Part shown: positions 38,796 to 47,535 of the stretch, one piece after another | Numbering within the stretch: position 1 is the stretch's first letter | Layout of the letters: each line of letters opens with the position of its first letter | NCBI GenBank assembly: GCA_900471525.1 | Contig: UCEZ01000029.1 | Location: 62,001 to 126,000 of the forward strand | Source of the DNA: Hyphomicrobiales bacterium | Lineage (GTDB): Bacteria; Pseudomonadota; Alphaproteobacteria; Rhizobiales; Rhizobiaceae | Direction: 5' to 3' | Length of the DNA: 64,000 nucleotides | Translations under genes and position numbers: made by a program | Notes under the pieces: generated by a model | What the model was told of the DNA's origin: nothing | What the model saw: only the letters and a program-made list of their open reading frames with translations | The model's database searches: none

Positions 38796-40343
38796 ATGAC
38801 ATCCCAGATTCTCGTCATCGATGACGATCCGGTTCAGCGCCGGCTGCTGACGAACATGATCGAGCGTCTCGGTCATATTGCACATCTCGCCGACAACGGC
38901 CGCAGCGGTCTTGAGCTTCTGGAACGCAAGCGGGGCCTGATCAGCGTGATCCTGCTCGACCTGATGATGCCGGAAATGAACGGACATGGTTTCCTCGAAG
39001 CGATAGCCGAACGTGGCATCGATACGCCGGTCATCGTGCAGACAGGGCAGGGCGGCATCGAGACGGTCGTTCTCGCGATGCAGGCCGGCGCCTTCGATTT
39101 CGTCGTCAAGCCGGTATCGCCCGAACGTCTCAACGTTGCCATCACCAACGCGCTGAAGCTTGACCATCGCGACGGCAAGGGGCGTGCGCCAAAACGCTCG
39201 CGCAGTGGCTCCGTCGGTTTCGACGATGTCGTTTCGGCAAGTCCGGCAATGATCCGGGTGCTCGACCTCGCGCGCCGTGCTGCGCAGTCCAACATCCCGA
39301 TCGTTCTCGAAGGGGAATCCGGCGTCGGCAAGGAAATGGTCGCACGTGCCATCCAGCATGCGAGCGAGCGCGCCAGCAAGCCGTTCGTCACCGTCAATTG
39401 CGGTGCCATTCCGCACAATCTCGTCGAAAGCATTCTCTTCGGTCATGAGAAGGGTGCCTTCACCGGCGCCACCGAAAAACACTCCGGCAAATTTGCCGAC
39501 GCCGACGGCGGCACGCTATTCCTCGATGAGATCGGCGACCTGCCGCTCGAGGTCCAGGTGAAGCTTTTGCGTGCTGTCCAGCAGGGCGAGATCGAGACGA
39601 TCGGCGCGCGCCATCCGCAAAAGGTCAATGTCCGGCTGATCTCGGCCACCAACAAGGATCTGATCAACGAAGTGCGCGAGGGCCGTTTCCGCGAGGACCT
39701 TTACTATCGGCTGAACGTCTTCCCCATCGCCATTCCGGCGCTGCGCAAACGCAAGGAAGATATCCCGGTTCTGGTGCGCACGTTTGTCGAGCGTTTTGCT
39801 GTGGAGCAGCGGCTGACGGCATCGCTCTCGGTTTCAAGCGGGGCGATGGCACTGCTCACGGCCTATGATTGGCCCGGCAATATCCGTCAGCTGGAGAACG
39901 CCATTTTCCGGGCTGTCGTTCTTGCCGAAGGCGCGGAACTGACGGTCAAGGATTTCCCGCAAATCGCTACTCAGATCCCCGGCTACGTCGTCGCGGAGAA
40001 GTCAGGCTTCACCTGGGAAGAAACGGGGCCTTCAAAAACGTCGGTTGTCGAAGCCGATTACCTGCCGCCGGTCTATCCGCATTTCAGCGCCGCTGAGAGA
40101 GCGGATTCGCGAAACGCGGCTGCGGATCATCATCCCGAAAACGCGATTGCGAGCGTCGATGATGGCGGAAATGTGCGAAAACTGGCCGATGTGGAAGAGG
40201 AACTGATTCGCTTCGCGCTCAAATTCTACCGTGGCCAAATGAGCCAGGTGGCGCGAAAACTCGGCATCGGACGCTCGACATTGTACCGTAAACTCAAGGA
40301 TTACGGCATTAATCCGGACGATCCCTTCAGCGAGGCCGCATAA
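38796..40343 (+). CDS. Sigma-54-dependent response regulator (NtrC family)
   Basis: A 515-aa activator. The receiver domain (1-120) has acceptor Asp55 in VILLDLMMPEMNG. The AAA+ sigma-54 domain (about 148-375) has Walker A GESGVGKE at about 173 and the sigma-54-contacting loop GAFTGA at about 220. An unusually long linker (about 395-465) precedes a Fis-type HTH at the C-terminus (GQMSQVARKLGIGRSTLYRKL). No histidine kinase gene is adjacent, so its partner is unknown. It lies upstream of the M15 peptidase gene on the same strand, 184 bases away. Confidence 0.93.
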   Translation: MTSQILVIDDDPVQRRLLTNMIERLGHIAHLADNGRSGLELLERKRGLISVILLDLMMPEMNGHGFLEAIAERGIDTPVIVQTGQGGIETVVLAMQAGAFDFVVKPVSPERLNVAITNALKLDHRDGKGRAPKRSRSGSVGFDDVVSASPAMIRVLDLARRAAQSNIPIVLEGESGVGKEMVARAIQHASERASKPFVTVNCGAIPHNLVESILFGHEKGAFTGATEKHSGKFADADGGTLFLDEIGDLPLEVQVKLLRAVQQGEIETIGARHPQKVNVRLISATNKDLINEVREGRFREDLYYRLNVFPIAIPALRKRKEDIPVLVRTFVERFAVEQRLTASLSVSSGAMALLTAYDWPGNIRQLENAIFRAVVLAEGAELTVKDFPQIATQIPGYVVAEKSGFTWEETGPSKTSVVEADYLPPVYPHFSAAERADSRNAAADHHPENAIASVDDGGNVRKLADVEEELIRFALKFYRGQMSQVARKLGIGRSTLYRKLKDYGINPDDPFSEAA

Positions 40344-40403
40344 AGTCAGGGATAACAAAGCGTAACGATCCGTCGTATTTGGCTGTTGTCGTTTAGACCT
40401 TGT

Positions 40404-40420
40404 TAGTGAACCATTCACTA
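40404..40420. promoter_or_regulatory. Dyad upstream of the M15-peptidase gene
   Basis: TAGTGAA (40404-40410) and TTCACTA (40414-40420) are perfect 7-bp arms separated by CCA. A TATTATAA stretch follows at once. The symmetry and promoter-like position suggest an operator for a dimeric regulator. Further downstream, ATGACTGT (40438-40445) and ACAGTCAT (40476-40483) could form a leader hairpin enclosing GGCATATTTGCC. Confidence 0.45.
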
Positions 40421-40527
40421 TATTATAAGGATAACCGATGACTGTGGCATATTTGCCATTCTGTGACCGCAATTGACAGTCATCTGAGCAGCCACGGGAC
40501 GCATTGTCCGTCGGACGGGGATTGAGT

Positions 40528-42381
40528 TTGCAAAATTTGTTCGGATTCAAGAAGCCTAACGGCTCCGTGATAACCCGCTTTTGCGCCGCCGCGGCCCGTA
40601 AGATGCCGCGTGTTCTCGCATCGCTCCTGATCGCAGCTTCCCTCGTTACCCCCGGCATGGCCCCGCCCGTCGAAGCGGCGGGCCAGACACGCACGCTCAA
40701 ACTCTATTTCATTCACACCCAGGAAAAGGCCTCGATCACGTTCAAGCGCAACGGCCGCTACGACGCCAAGGGGCTGCAGCAGATCAATCGCTTCCTGCGT
40801 GACTGGCGCCGCAACGAACCGACGAAGATGGACCCGCGTCTTCTCGATCTCGTCTGGGAAGTCTATCAGAAGAGCGGCTCGCGCGATTATATCCACGTGG
40901 TTTCCGCCTATCGATCGCCGGCCACCAACGGCATGCTGCGGTCGCGTTCCAAGGGCGTGGCCAAGAAGAGCCAGCATATGCTCGGCAAGGCGATGGATTT
41001 CTACCTGCCCGACGTCAAGCTGAAGACGCTGCGTGAAATCGGCATGAAATTCCAGGTCGGCGGCGTCGGTTATTATCCGACCTCCGGCTCGCCGTTCGTG
41101 CACATGGACGTCGGCGGCGTGCGCGCCTGGCCGCGCATGAGCCGCAACGAGCTCGTTCGGTTGTTCCCCGATGGCAAGACCATGCATGTTCCGGCTGACG
41201 GCAAGCCGTTGCCGGGTTATCAGGTTGCTGTTGCAGACTATAAGCGTCGTGTTGGCGAAAGTGCCATCGAAGTGGCGGGTGGCGGTGCCAAGGGTGCCGG
41301 CGACAAGGATACCAAGCGCAAGGGCAACCTCTTCGCCATGCTGTTTGGCGGCGGTGACGAGGATGAAGAACCCAACGCAATCGCCAGCGGTGAGCTGGAA
41401 GGTGCCGATGAGCAGCCGGCCGCCAAGGTCACGCAGGTTGCCGCAGCGGAGCAGGCCCTGCCCGGTGTGGAAAATTCCGTCGAGCAGGTCGCTGCGCAGG
41501 AAAAGGACGTTGCGGCACCCGTTCCCGGCGTAAGGCCCGCTTTCAAGGATGTACCGGCGGACGGCGGCGTGCAGACGGCTCTGGTCGCTCCGACCAAGGA
41601 GACGGCGCAGGAAGCCTGGGCTGCGGCCTTGCCTGAACCAGCCGCCACCGAAGGTGAATATGCCGATTTGAACACGTACAAGATTCCGGTGCCGCAGATG
41701 CTCGGCAAGCGCGGCGCGAACGGCGATGCCGGCAGCGACACGCTGATGGCCTCGACGGATCCGAATGCCGCAGTTCTTCCGGAGGATGTTGCAGCGCTCG
41801 GTTTCGTGCCGGTTCCGGGCGAACGTCCGGCGGGCGAGGAAGCTTTGATGGCTGCGGCTGACGCCAATGTCGCCGTTCCATCCTTCGCCGAACGTGTCCA
41901 GCCGCAGGCTGTTGCACTTGCAGAGCAGCCGGTGGAAGCCGTTGCGCAGGCACAGACGCGCGTTGCCTTGGCGCAGCCGACGCGGCAGGAACAGCCGATC
42001 GAGATGGCCGCTTTCGCGCCGCAGTCCGGCGCCGAAGCGCGTGCCGCGATCTTTGACGATGCTTTCGAGGGCAACATTGAAGCTCCGACCAAAGGCAAGC
42101 GTCCAAAGAAACAGGAGGCCGACGCGGCGACCCGCTCGTCAGTCCGCACCGAGCCGAAGCTGACGCAGCAGATCATCTCCTCGTGGGCTTTGACGAACGG
42201 CCGCATGGCAACTTTGTCGAAACCGGTGAAGGCACCGCGCTTCGTCAGCAAGACCCTGCGCGCTTCGCCGACAACGGTCTATTCCGCCGGTTTCTCGAAC
42301 GATGCCGTTTCCATCGACACGGCCCGGTTCAGCGGCAATGCCGTCAACTTCCTCGAAGTGAAGAAGTTCAGCACGAACTGA
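40528..42381 (+). CDS. DUF882/YcbK-like murein peptidase (M15 family) with long disordered C-terminus
   Basis: About 617 aa if translation begins at the TTG at 40528, six bases after GGACGGGGA; a TTG at 40504 and an ATG at 40603 are alternatives. A signal peptide (VLASLLIAASLVTPGMAPPVEA) precedes the M15-like zinc domain. Likely ligands are His150 and Asp157 in HMLGKAMDF and His192 in FVHMDVGG, as in the DUF882/YcbK group of D-Ala-D-Ala-type endopeptidases. After about residue 250 comes some 370 residues rich in Ala, Val, Glu, Gln and Pro with little fold signature. Probably a periplasmic cell-wall hydrolase. Confidence 0.85.
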   Translation: MQNLFGFKKPNGSVITRFCAAAARKMPRVLASLLIAASLVTPGMAPPVEAAGQTRTLKLYFIHTQEKASITFKRNGRYDAKGLQQINRFLRDWRRNEPTKMDPRLLDLVWEVYQKSGSRDYIHVVSAYRSPATNGMLRSRSKGVAKKSQHMLGKAMDFYLPDVKLKTLREIGMKFQVGGVGYYPTSGSPFVHMDVGGVRAWPRMSRNELVRLFPDGKTMHVPADGKPLPGYQVAVADYKRRVGESAIEVAGGGAKGAGDKDTKRKGNLFAMLFGGGDEDEEPNAIASGELEGADEQPAAKVTQVAAAEQALPGVENSVEQVAAQEKDVAAPVPGVRPAFKDVPADGGVQTALVAPTKETAQEAWAAALPEPAATEGEYADLNTYKIPVPQMLGKRGANGDAGSDTLMASTDPNAAVLPEDVAALGFVPVPGERPAGEEALMAAADANVAVPSFAERVQPQAVALAEQPVEAVAQAQTRVALAQPTRQEQPIEMAAFAPQSGAEARAAIFDDAFEGNIEAPTKGKRPKKQEADAATRSSVRTEPKLTQQIISSWALTNGRMATLSKPVKAPRFVSKTLRASPTTVYSAGFSNDAVSIDTARFSGNAVNFLEVKKFSTN

Positions 42382-42406
42382 AGAGACCTGCGAAACAACA
42401 GACAAG

Positions 42407-42431
42407 GCCCGCTGGCGACAGCGGGCTTTTT
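42407..42431 (+). terminator. Intrinsic terminator of the M15-peptidase gene
   Basis: GCCCGCTG (42407-42414) pairs with CAGCGGGC (42419-42426) around GCGA and is followed by TTTTT. Confidence 0.87.
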
Positions 42432-42673
42432 GCATTTTTGACTATGGCGCTTGGCGCATCAGCATCACGTGAATGTGTGCATTGTGTGTGGTTGAGAAAC
42501 GCAATCCGCCTTTGCCTAGTGTGGCGAAAGCGAATCTGTCTTCCTATATCACCGTCATCTCTTTCGCCGGTCGCGTGTTTCCCATCTCGCTGCAGTTCCC
42601 TGCACGATATGTTACGCGTGCAATAGAAAGCCGGAAAAGATGACCCCGTCTGAAACGGACAAGGAGTGTGCGA

Positions 42674-43123
42674 ATGCCCAAATACAGCAAGACCCCGGAA
42701 GCGATTTCCAAATTGTCTCCGGAACAGTATCGCGTCACGCAGGAGAGCGGCACGGAACGGCCGGGTACCGGGGAATATCTCGATAACAAGAAGCCGGGCA
42801 TCTATGTCGACATCGTCTCGGGCGAACCATTGTTTGCGTCCTCCGACAAGTTTGAATCAGGATGCGGCTGGCCGAGCTTCACGAAGCCGATCGATACGGA
42901 CCATGTCGCCGAACTGCGCGACGCGTCGCACGGCATGATCCGAACCGAAGTCCGCTCCGCGCATGGCGACAGCCATCTCGGCCATGTTTTCAACGATGGG
43001 CCGAGGGATCGCGGCGGCCTGCGCTACTGCATCAACTCGGCCTCGCTTCGCTTTGTTCATCGCGACACGATGGAGGCGGAAGGCTACGGTGATTATCTCG
43101 ATCAGGTGGAGGATATCCGATGA
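42674..43123 (+). CDS. msrB: Peptide-methionine (R)-S-oxide reductase
   Basis: A 149-aa repair enzyme that reduces the R epimer of methionine sulfoxide. [11 protein letters not shown] (about 62) and [11 protein letters not shown] (about 120, catalytic cysteine) are the family blocks. The position that carries a zinc CxxC pair in many MsrB proteins reads [10 protein letters not shown] here, so this is the zinc-free type. The start at 42674 has AAGGAG eight bases upstream. It overlaps msrA by ATGA, so both are translated from one message. Confidence 0.95.
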   Translation: MPKYSKTPEAISKLSPEQYRVTQESGTERPGTGEYLDNKKPGIYVDIVSGEPLFASSDKFESGCGWPSFTKPIDTDHVAELRDASHGMIRTEVRSAHGDSHLGHVFNDGPRDRGGLRYCINSASLRFVHRDTMEAEGYGDYLDQVEDIR

Positions 43124-43638
43124 CAACTGAACGCGCAGTATTGGCCGGCGGCTGCTTCTGGGGCATGCAGGACCTTATCCGCCGTTATGACGGCGTGATT
43201 TCGACCCGGGTGGGCTATACGGGCGGCGACGTCAAGAATGCGACCTATCGCAACCATGGCAGCCACGCGGAAGGCATCGAGATCACCTTCGACCCTTCGC
43301 GGATCAGCTATCGCGATCTCCTAGAGTTCTTCTTCCAGATCCACGATCCGTCGACGCTCAACCGCCAGGGAAATGACCGAGGCGCGAGCTACCGCTCGGC
43401 GATCTACTATACCACCGACGAGCAGAAACGCGTGGCAGCCGAGACCATCGCCGATGTCGATGCTTCAGGCCTTTGGCCGGGCAAGGTGGTGACGGAAGTC
43501 GAGCCCGTCGGTGATTTCTGGGAAGCGGAACCAGAGCATCAGGATTATCTGGAGCGGATACCGAATGGCTATACCTGCCATTTCGTCCGTTCGGGCTGGA
43601 AGCTGCCGCGACGCGAGAAGAGCAGCGACGCCGCGTGA
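43120..43638 (+). CDS. msrA: Peptide-methionine (S)-S-oxide reductase
   Basis: A 172-aa enzyme reducing the S epimer of methionine sulfoxide. [11 protein letters not shown] near residue 10 carries the catalytic cysteine (GCFWG). [32 protein letters not shown] and [18 protein letters not shown]-type blocks follow. Its ATG overlaps the msrB stop codon. The gene pair repairs oxidised proteins in the cytoplasm. Confidence 0.96.
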   Translation: MTTERAVLAGGCFWGMQDLIRRYDGVISTRVGYTGGDVKNATYRNHGSHAEGIEITFDPSRISYRDLLEFFFQIHDPSTLNRQGNDRGASYRSAIYYTTDEQKRVAAETIADVDASGLWPGKVVTEVEPVGDFWEAEPEHQDYLERIPNGYTCHFVRSGWKLPRREKSSDAA

Positions 43639-43684
43639 CACCGATAGTGTTCACGCTTGCTGTTGCTTGTGTTTCTTGAAAAGC

Positions 43685-43711
43685 AAAAGGCCGGTCATGC
43701 ACCGGCCTTTT
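43685..43711. terminator. Bidirectional terminator between msrA and gapR
   Basis: AAAAGGCCGGT (43685-43695) pairs with ACCGGCCTTTT (43701-43711) around CATGC. It has a T tract on either strand and lies between the convergent msrA and DUF2312 genes. Confidence 0.85.
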
Positions 43712-43757
43712 CGATGTTTCCATGCGCGCTGATGAGAGCGTCAGCACGTGAACCGGG

Positions 43758-44021
43758 TTATTCCGCTTCCGGTGCGTCGATCATGCCGAGCGCTGCGAGA
43801 TAGGTGTCGAGAATGGCTTCCTGCTCCATGCGCTCGTCCTTGTCCTGCTTGCGGATCGCGATGACCTTCTTAAGGATCTTCGTGTCGAAGCCGGTTCCCT
43901 TCGCTTCGCCATAGACGTCCTTGATGTCGTCCGCGATGGTCTTCTTTTCTTCTTCCAGGCGCTCGATGCGCTCGATGAACGAGCGGAGCTGGTCGCGTGC
44001 GACGCCGTGGGCATCCGACAT
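43758..44021 (-). CDS. gapR: GapR/DUF2312 nucleoid-associated protein
   Basis: An 87-aa DUF2312 protein. The coiled-coil core is [20 protein letters not shown] followed by [33 protein letters not shown], which is nearly the whole family signature. Caulobacter GapR binds overtwisted, AT-rich DNA ahead of replication and transcription and stimulates topoisomerases. The ATG at 44021 has AAGGAGAACAACC upstream. Confidence 0.93.
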   Translation of the reverse strand: MSDAHGVARDQLRSFIERIERLEEEKKTIADDIKDVYGEAKGTGFDTKILKKVIAIRKQDKDERMEQEAILDTYLAALGMIDAPEAE

Positions 44022-44151
44022 GGTTGTTCTCCTTGTTGGGGATTGAATGGGGTTGGGGACTTGAATTTGTGAGGCTGTGACCTGCCGCGAAGTGCGTTCG
44101 AGGTCAAGTGACATTGCGTAACATCACGCGGATTTCCAACCTCGGTCGGCG

Positions 44152-44457
44152 TTATTCCTTGGGCTTGCTGACCTCAAAGGTTGCCTTCTGCTGGTCGGAT
44201 GCCTCCCGCTGGTTCAGCTTCCGCCATTCCTCATACGGCATGCCATAGACGATCTCCCGGGATGCTTCCTTGTCCAGCGGCACGCCGGCGGCGTTGGCCG
44301 CGTCGCGATACCAGTTCGACAGGCAGTTGCGGCAAAAACCGGCGAGATTCATCAGGTCGATGTTCTGCACGTCGCTGCGTTCGCGAAGATGGGCGACGAG
44401 GCGGCGAAAGGCGGCGGCTTCGAACTCAAGCTGTTGTTGCGGTGTCAGGTCGCTCAT
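44152..44457 (-). CDS. DUF1244 domain protein
   Basis: A 101-aa conserved protein. FRRLVAHLRERSDVQNIDLMNLAGFCRNCLSNWYRDAA (about 18-55) is the DUF1244 core with its CRNC pair, followed by GMPYEEWRK. The function is unknown. It begins 20 bases after the stop of the N-formylglutamate amidohydrolase gene and probably shares its transcript. Confidence 0.9.
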   Translation of the reverse strand: MSDLTPQQQLEFEAAAFRRLVAHLRERSDVQNIDLMNLAGFCRNCLSNWYRDAANAAGVPLDKEASREIVYGMPYEEWRKLNQREASDQQKATFEVSKPKE

Positions 44458-44476
44458 CGTCGATCTCTTTCAACTG

Positions 44477-45271
44477 TCAGAATGCGTAGGGTCCGGTGCG
44501 GGAAGGATAGCGCCTGATTTCGTGCAATTCAGGGCGCGCGTTCAAATCGGCAAGGATCGGTCCAAGCCGTTCGTCCCATTCCGCGACGCCGATATCGTCG
44601 CCGATCAGGTCCTGCCGCACTTCGATCAGCGCGTGGGCCATGCCGGTTTCCATGCAATGGCGGAACATCGTGTCGCCGCGCAACGCGCCATCATAAGGTT
44701 CGTTGTTGCCCACCAGAACGTCGCCCGAAACCTCCAGTGCCTCGATCAACGGGCGGACTGCGCGCGGATCGCTGTCCCAGAGAACCGCCGCATGCCAGGG
44801 GCGGGGTACGCCTTTCCAGGCAGGCGTATAGGAGTGAATGGAGATGATGAGCGGTGCCTTGCCGCTCGCATTGCCAACCTCGGCAATGGTCTCCGAAACT
44901 GCACGATGATAAGGGCGGTGAAAGCGATTGAGGCGGTTTTCCCATTCCTCCGATGTGATTGGGTGATTGCCGGGGATGATGGCGCCGTCGGAGATCTTCA
45001 TGATCAGCGTCGGGTCGTCCTCACCGCGGTTCGGATCGATCAGCAGGCGCGAGAAGCAGCTGAGCACTGCGGGAACGCCAAGCCGCGCCGACAGCCGGCG
45101 AACGAGTGCCTCGACGCCGATGTCGTAAGCGATATGTCGGGCGAATGCGCTTTCCGGAAGGCCGAGCCGGCCATATTCCGATGGCAACCGGTTCGTCGCA
45201 TGATCGGCCAGAAGCACCAGCCCGGCTGCATTGTTACCCTCAATGATCTCGAAAGACGACGTTTGCGGCAT
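44477..45271 (-). CDS. N-formylglutamate amidohydrolase family protein
   Basis: A 264-aa FGase-family hydrolase. LADHATNRLPSEYGRLGL (about 21), DIGVEALVRRLS (about 50), LIDPNRGEDDPTLI (about 77) and the HRPYHRAVSETI and SIHSYTP regions correspond to conserved parts of the family. Characterised members cleave N-formyl-L-glutamate in histidine degradation; no hut genes are nearby, so the substrate here may differ. It is cytoplasmic, with DUF1244 directly downstream. Confidence 0.88.
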   Translation of the reverse strand: MPQTSSFEIIEGNNAAGLVLLADHATNRLPSEYGRLGLPESAFARHIAYDIGVEALVRRLSARLGVPAVLSCFSRLLIDPNRGEDDPTLIMKISDGAIIPGNHPITSEEWENRLNRFHRPYHRAVSETIAEVGNASGKAPLIISIHSYTPAWKGVPRPWHAAVLWDSDPRAVRPLIEALEVSGDVLVGNNEPYDGALRGDTMFRHCMETGMAHALIEVRQDLIGDDIGVAEWDERLGPILADLNARPELHEIRRYPSRTGPYAF

Positions 45272-45454
45272 ACAGTTTCAACTCGTTGCATACTTGACGA
45301 AATTTGATGGCATGCTGTGGTGGCAATCGCAAGAGAATGGCGAATTTACGATGTTTCAGTCAACAAAAAGCCGGATGTAATCGATTAGAGTCGCGTTGAC
45401 ATTCGAGCCCCACCGTCGCAAGAAAGTGCCACGACAAATCACAATGGAGACCCA

Positions 45455-45940
45455 TTGGAAACCGTGTCCAGATATCCTTTTTCCAGGCTGAATCTGCGGA
45501 ACTGGTCCTTGAGCGCCATTCTCCTCTTCGCTCTGACGGCGTTCTCGCCGGTTCTTGTGGCGAGCGACGCGCGGGCCGAATTCCGTGTCTGCAATGGCAC
45601 CCAGAATTTGGTTGGCGTTGCCATCGGCTACCGGGCCAAGGAAGGCTGGATCACGGAGGGATGGTGGCAGGTTCCCGCGACCACCTGCGCGACCCTTATC
45701 GAAGGCGAACTGCAATCACGTTATTATTATCTCTACGCTGAGGATGCGGCTCGCGGCGGCCGCTGGACGGGCGACGTCAACATGTGTGTCGCCGAAAACG
45801 AGTTCAAGGTCACCGGCGTGCAGGATTGTTTCGCACGCGGCTTCCAGCGGATGGGATTCAAGGAATACGACACGGGGCGTCAGGGAAGCTGGATGGTTCA
45901 GTTGTCCGATACCCCAGGGACCCAAGAAAGCCACAACTGA
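45455..45940 (+). CDS. DUF1036 family exported protein
   Basis: A 161-aa protein starting at the TTG at 45455, six bases after GGAG. A signal peptide (AILLFALTAFSPVLVASDARA) precedes a DUF1036 domain rich in aromatics and cysteines (FRVCNGTQNLVGVAIGYR, EGWWQVPATTC, YYYLYAEDAARGG, CFARGF). The function is unknown. The stop codon overlaps the pykA start as TGATG, linking the two translationally. Confidence 0.88.
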   Translation: METVSRYPFSRLNLRNWSLSAILLFALTAFSPVLVASDARAEFRVCNGTQNLVGVAIGYRAKEGWITEGWWQVPATTCATLIEGELQSRYYYLYAEDAARGGRWTGDVNMCVAENEFKVTGVQDCFARGFQRMGFKEYDTGRQGSWMVQLSDTPGTQESHN

Positions 45941-47379
45941 TGAAGCGGAACAGAAAAGTCAAAATCCTCGCAACGCTCGGACCGGCATCGAGCGAAGAAG
46001 AGATGATCCAGAAGCTGCATGAGGCGGGTGCTGATCTTTTCCGGATCAACATGAGCCATGCCAGCCACGACATGATGCGCACGCTGATCAAGCGTATCCG
46101 CAACGTCGAGGCGCGCTGCGGCCGCCCGATCGGCATTCTGGCCGACCTTCAGGGTCCGAAACTGCGTGTCGGCAAGTTCGCCGCCGGCAAGGTCGATCTG
46201 GTTCCCGGCCAGACCTTCACGCTCGACAACAAGGACGAGCCGGGTGATGCAACGCGCGTCTACCTGCCTCATCCGGAAATCCTGGAATCGGTCAAGGCCG
46301 GCCACCGCCTGCTGATTGACGACGGCAAGTTGCATCTGCGCGCCGACAAGGCGGACGGCAAGAGCATCGTTTGCACCGTTATCGCCGGTACCAAGATTTC
46401 CGACCGCAAGGGCGTCAGCCTGCCTGATACGCTGCTCAGCGTCGGCGCATTGACTGAAAAGGACCGTGCCGACCTTGATGCGGTGCTCGAAACCGATGAA
46501 GTCGACTGGGTCGCCCTGTCGTTCATCCAGCGCCCGGAAGATCTGTCGGAAGTCCGCAAGGTGTCCCGTGGCCGCGTCGGCCTGATGTCGAAAATCGAAA
46601 AGCCGCAAGCAATCGAGCGGATCGACGAGATCATCGAACTGTCCGATGCGCTGATGGTTGCCCGCGGCGATCTCGGCGTTGAAATGCCGCTCGAAGCCGT
46701 TCCCGGTCTGCAGAAGCAGCTGATCCGCGCCGCCCGCCGCGCCGGCAAGCCGGTCGTTGTCGCCACCCAGATGCTCGAATCGATGATCTCTGCACCGGTT
46801 CCGACCCGCGCCGAAGTGTCCGACGTCGCCACCGCCGTGTTCGAAGGCGCCGACGCGATCATGCTGTCGGCGGAATCGGCTTCCGGTGACTATCCGGTCG
46901 AGGCGGTCGCCACCATGACCTCGATCGCCAGCAAGATCGAAACCGACCCGCACTATCCGGGCATCATCTACGCCCAGCGCACGCCGCCGGAAGCAACCGG
47001 CGCCGACGCGATTTCGCTCGCCGCCCACCAGATCGCCGAAACGCTCAAGCTGTCGGCCATCGTCTGTTATACCTCGTCGGGCACGACCGGTCTGCGTACC
47101 GCGCGCGAGCGCCCGCAGGTTCCGGTCATCGCGCTGTCGCCGGTGATCCAGACTGCACGCCGCCTGTCGGTCGTCTGGGGCCTGCACAGCGTCGTCACCA
47201 GCGATGCGACCGACCTCGACGACATGGTCAACCGTGCCTGCCGCATCGTTGCGACCGAAGGCTTCGGCAAGCCGGGTGACCGAGTGATCATCTCGGCCGG
47301 TGTGCCGCTCGGAACGCCGGGTGCGACCAACATGCTGCGCATCGCCTATATCGGCTCGGATGGCCTCAGCGGCGTCTGA
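45940..47379 (+). CDS. pykA: Pyruvate kinase
   Basis: A 479-aa glycolytic enzyme making ATP and pyruvate from phosphoenolpyruvate and ADP. KILATLGPASSEEEMI starts the barrel. RINMSHAS, GRVGLMSKIEKPQAIERIDEI (active-site lysine), ALMVARGDLGVEMPLEAVPGLQK and AILMLSAESASGDYPVEAVATM-type blocks are present. The allosteric C-terminal domain covers about 345-479. The ATG at 45940 overlaps the DUF1036 stop codon, and there is no independent strong ribosome site, so translation is probably coupled. Confidence 0.97.
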   Translation: MKRNRKVKILATLGPASSEEEMIQKLHEAGADLFRINMSHASHDMMRTLIKRIRNVEARCGRPIGILADLQGPKLRVGKFAAGKVDLVPGQTFTLDNKDEPGDATRVYLPHPEILESVKAGHRLLIDDGKLHLRADKADGKSIVCTVIAGTKISDRKGVSLPDTLLSVGALTEKDRADLDAVLETDEVDWVALSFIQRPEDLSEVRKVSRGRVGLMSKIEKPQAIERIDEIIELSDALMVARGDLGVEMPLEAVPGLQKQLIRAARRAGKPVVVATQMLESMISAPVPTRAEVSDVATAVFEGADAIMLSAESASGDYPVEAVATMTSIASKIETDPHYPGIIYAQRTPPEATGADAISLAAHQIAETLKLSAIVCYTSSGTTGLRTARERPQVPVIALSPVIQTARRLSVVWGLHSVVTSDATDLDDMVNRACRIVATEGFGKPGDRVIISAGVPLGTPGATNMLRIAYIGSDGLSGV

Positions 47380-47404
47380 AGCAACCCATTAAAACTATCG
47401 AATG

Positions 47405-47436
47405 AAAAAACCGCCGGAGCGATCCGGCGGTTTTTT
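47405..47436 (+). terminator. Intrinsic terminator of pykA
   Basis: AAAAAACCGCCGG (47405-47417) pairs with CCGGCGGTTTTTT (47424-47436) around AGCGAT. Confidence 0.9.
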
Positions 47437-47535
47437 GCTGGCGGGAGAGGGTCGTCAGATCGTGACGCTGACGGGCGCCGTCACTGTACTGCCGGACATA
47501 TTGCCCTGTGCCGGATTGCCGAACGCTGCCTCCAA

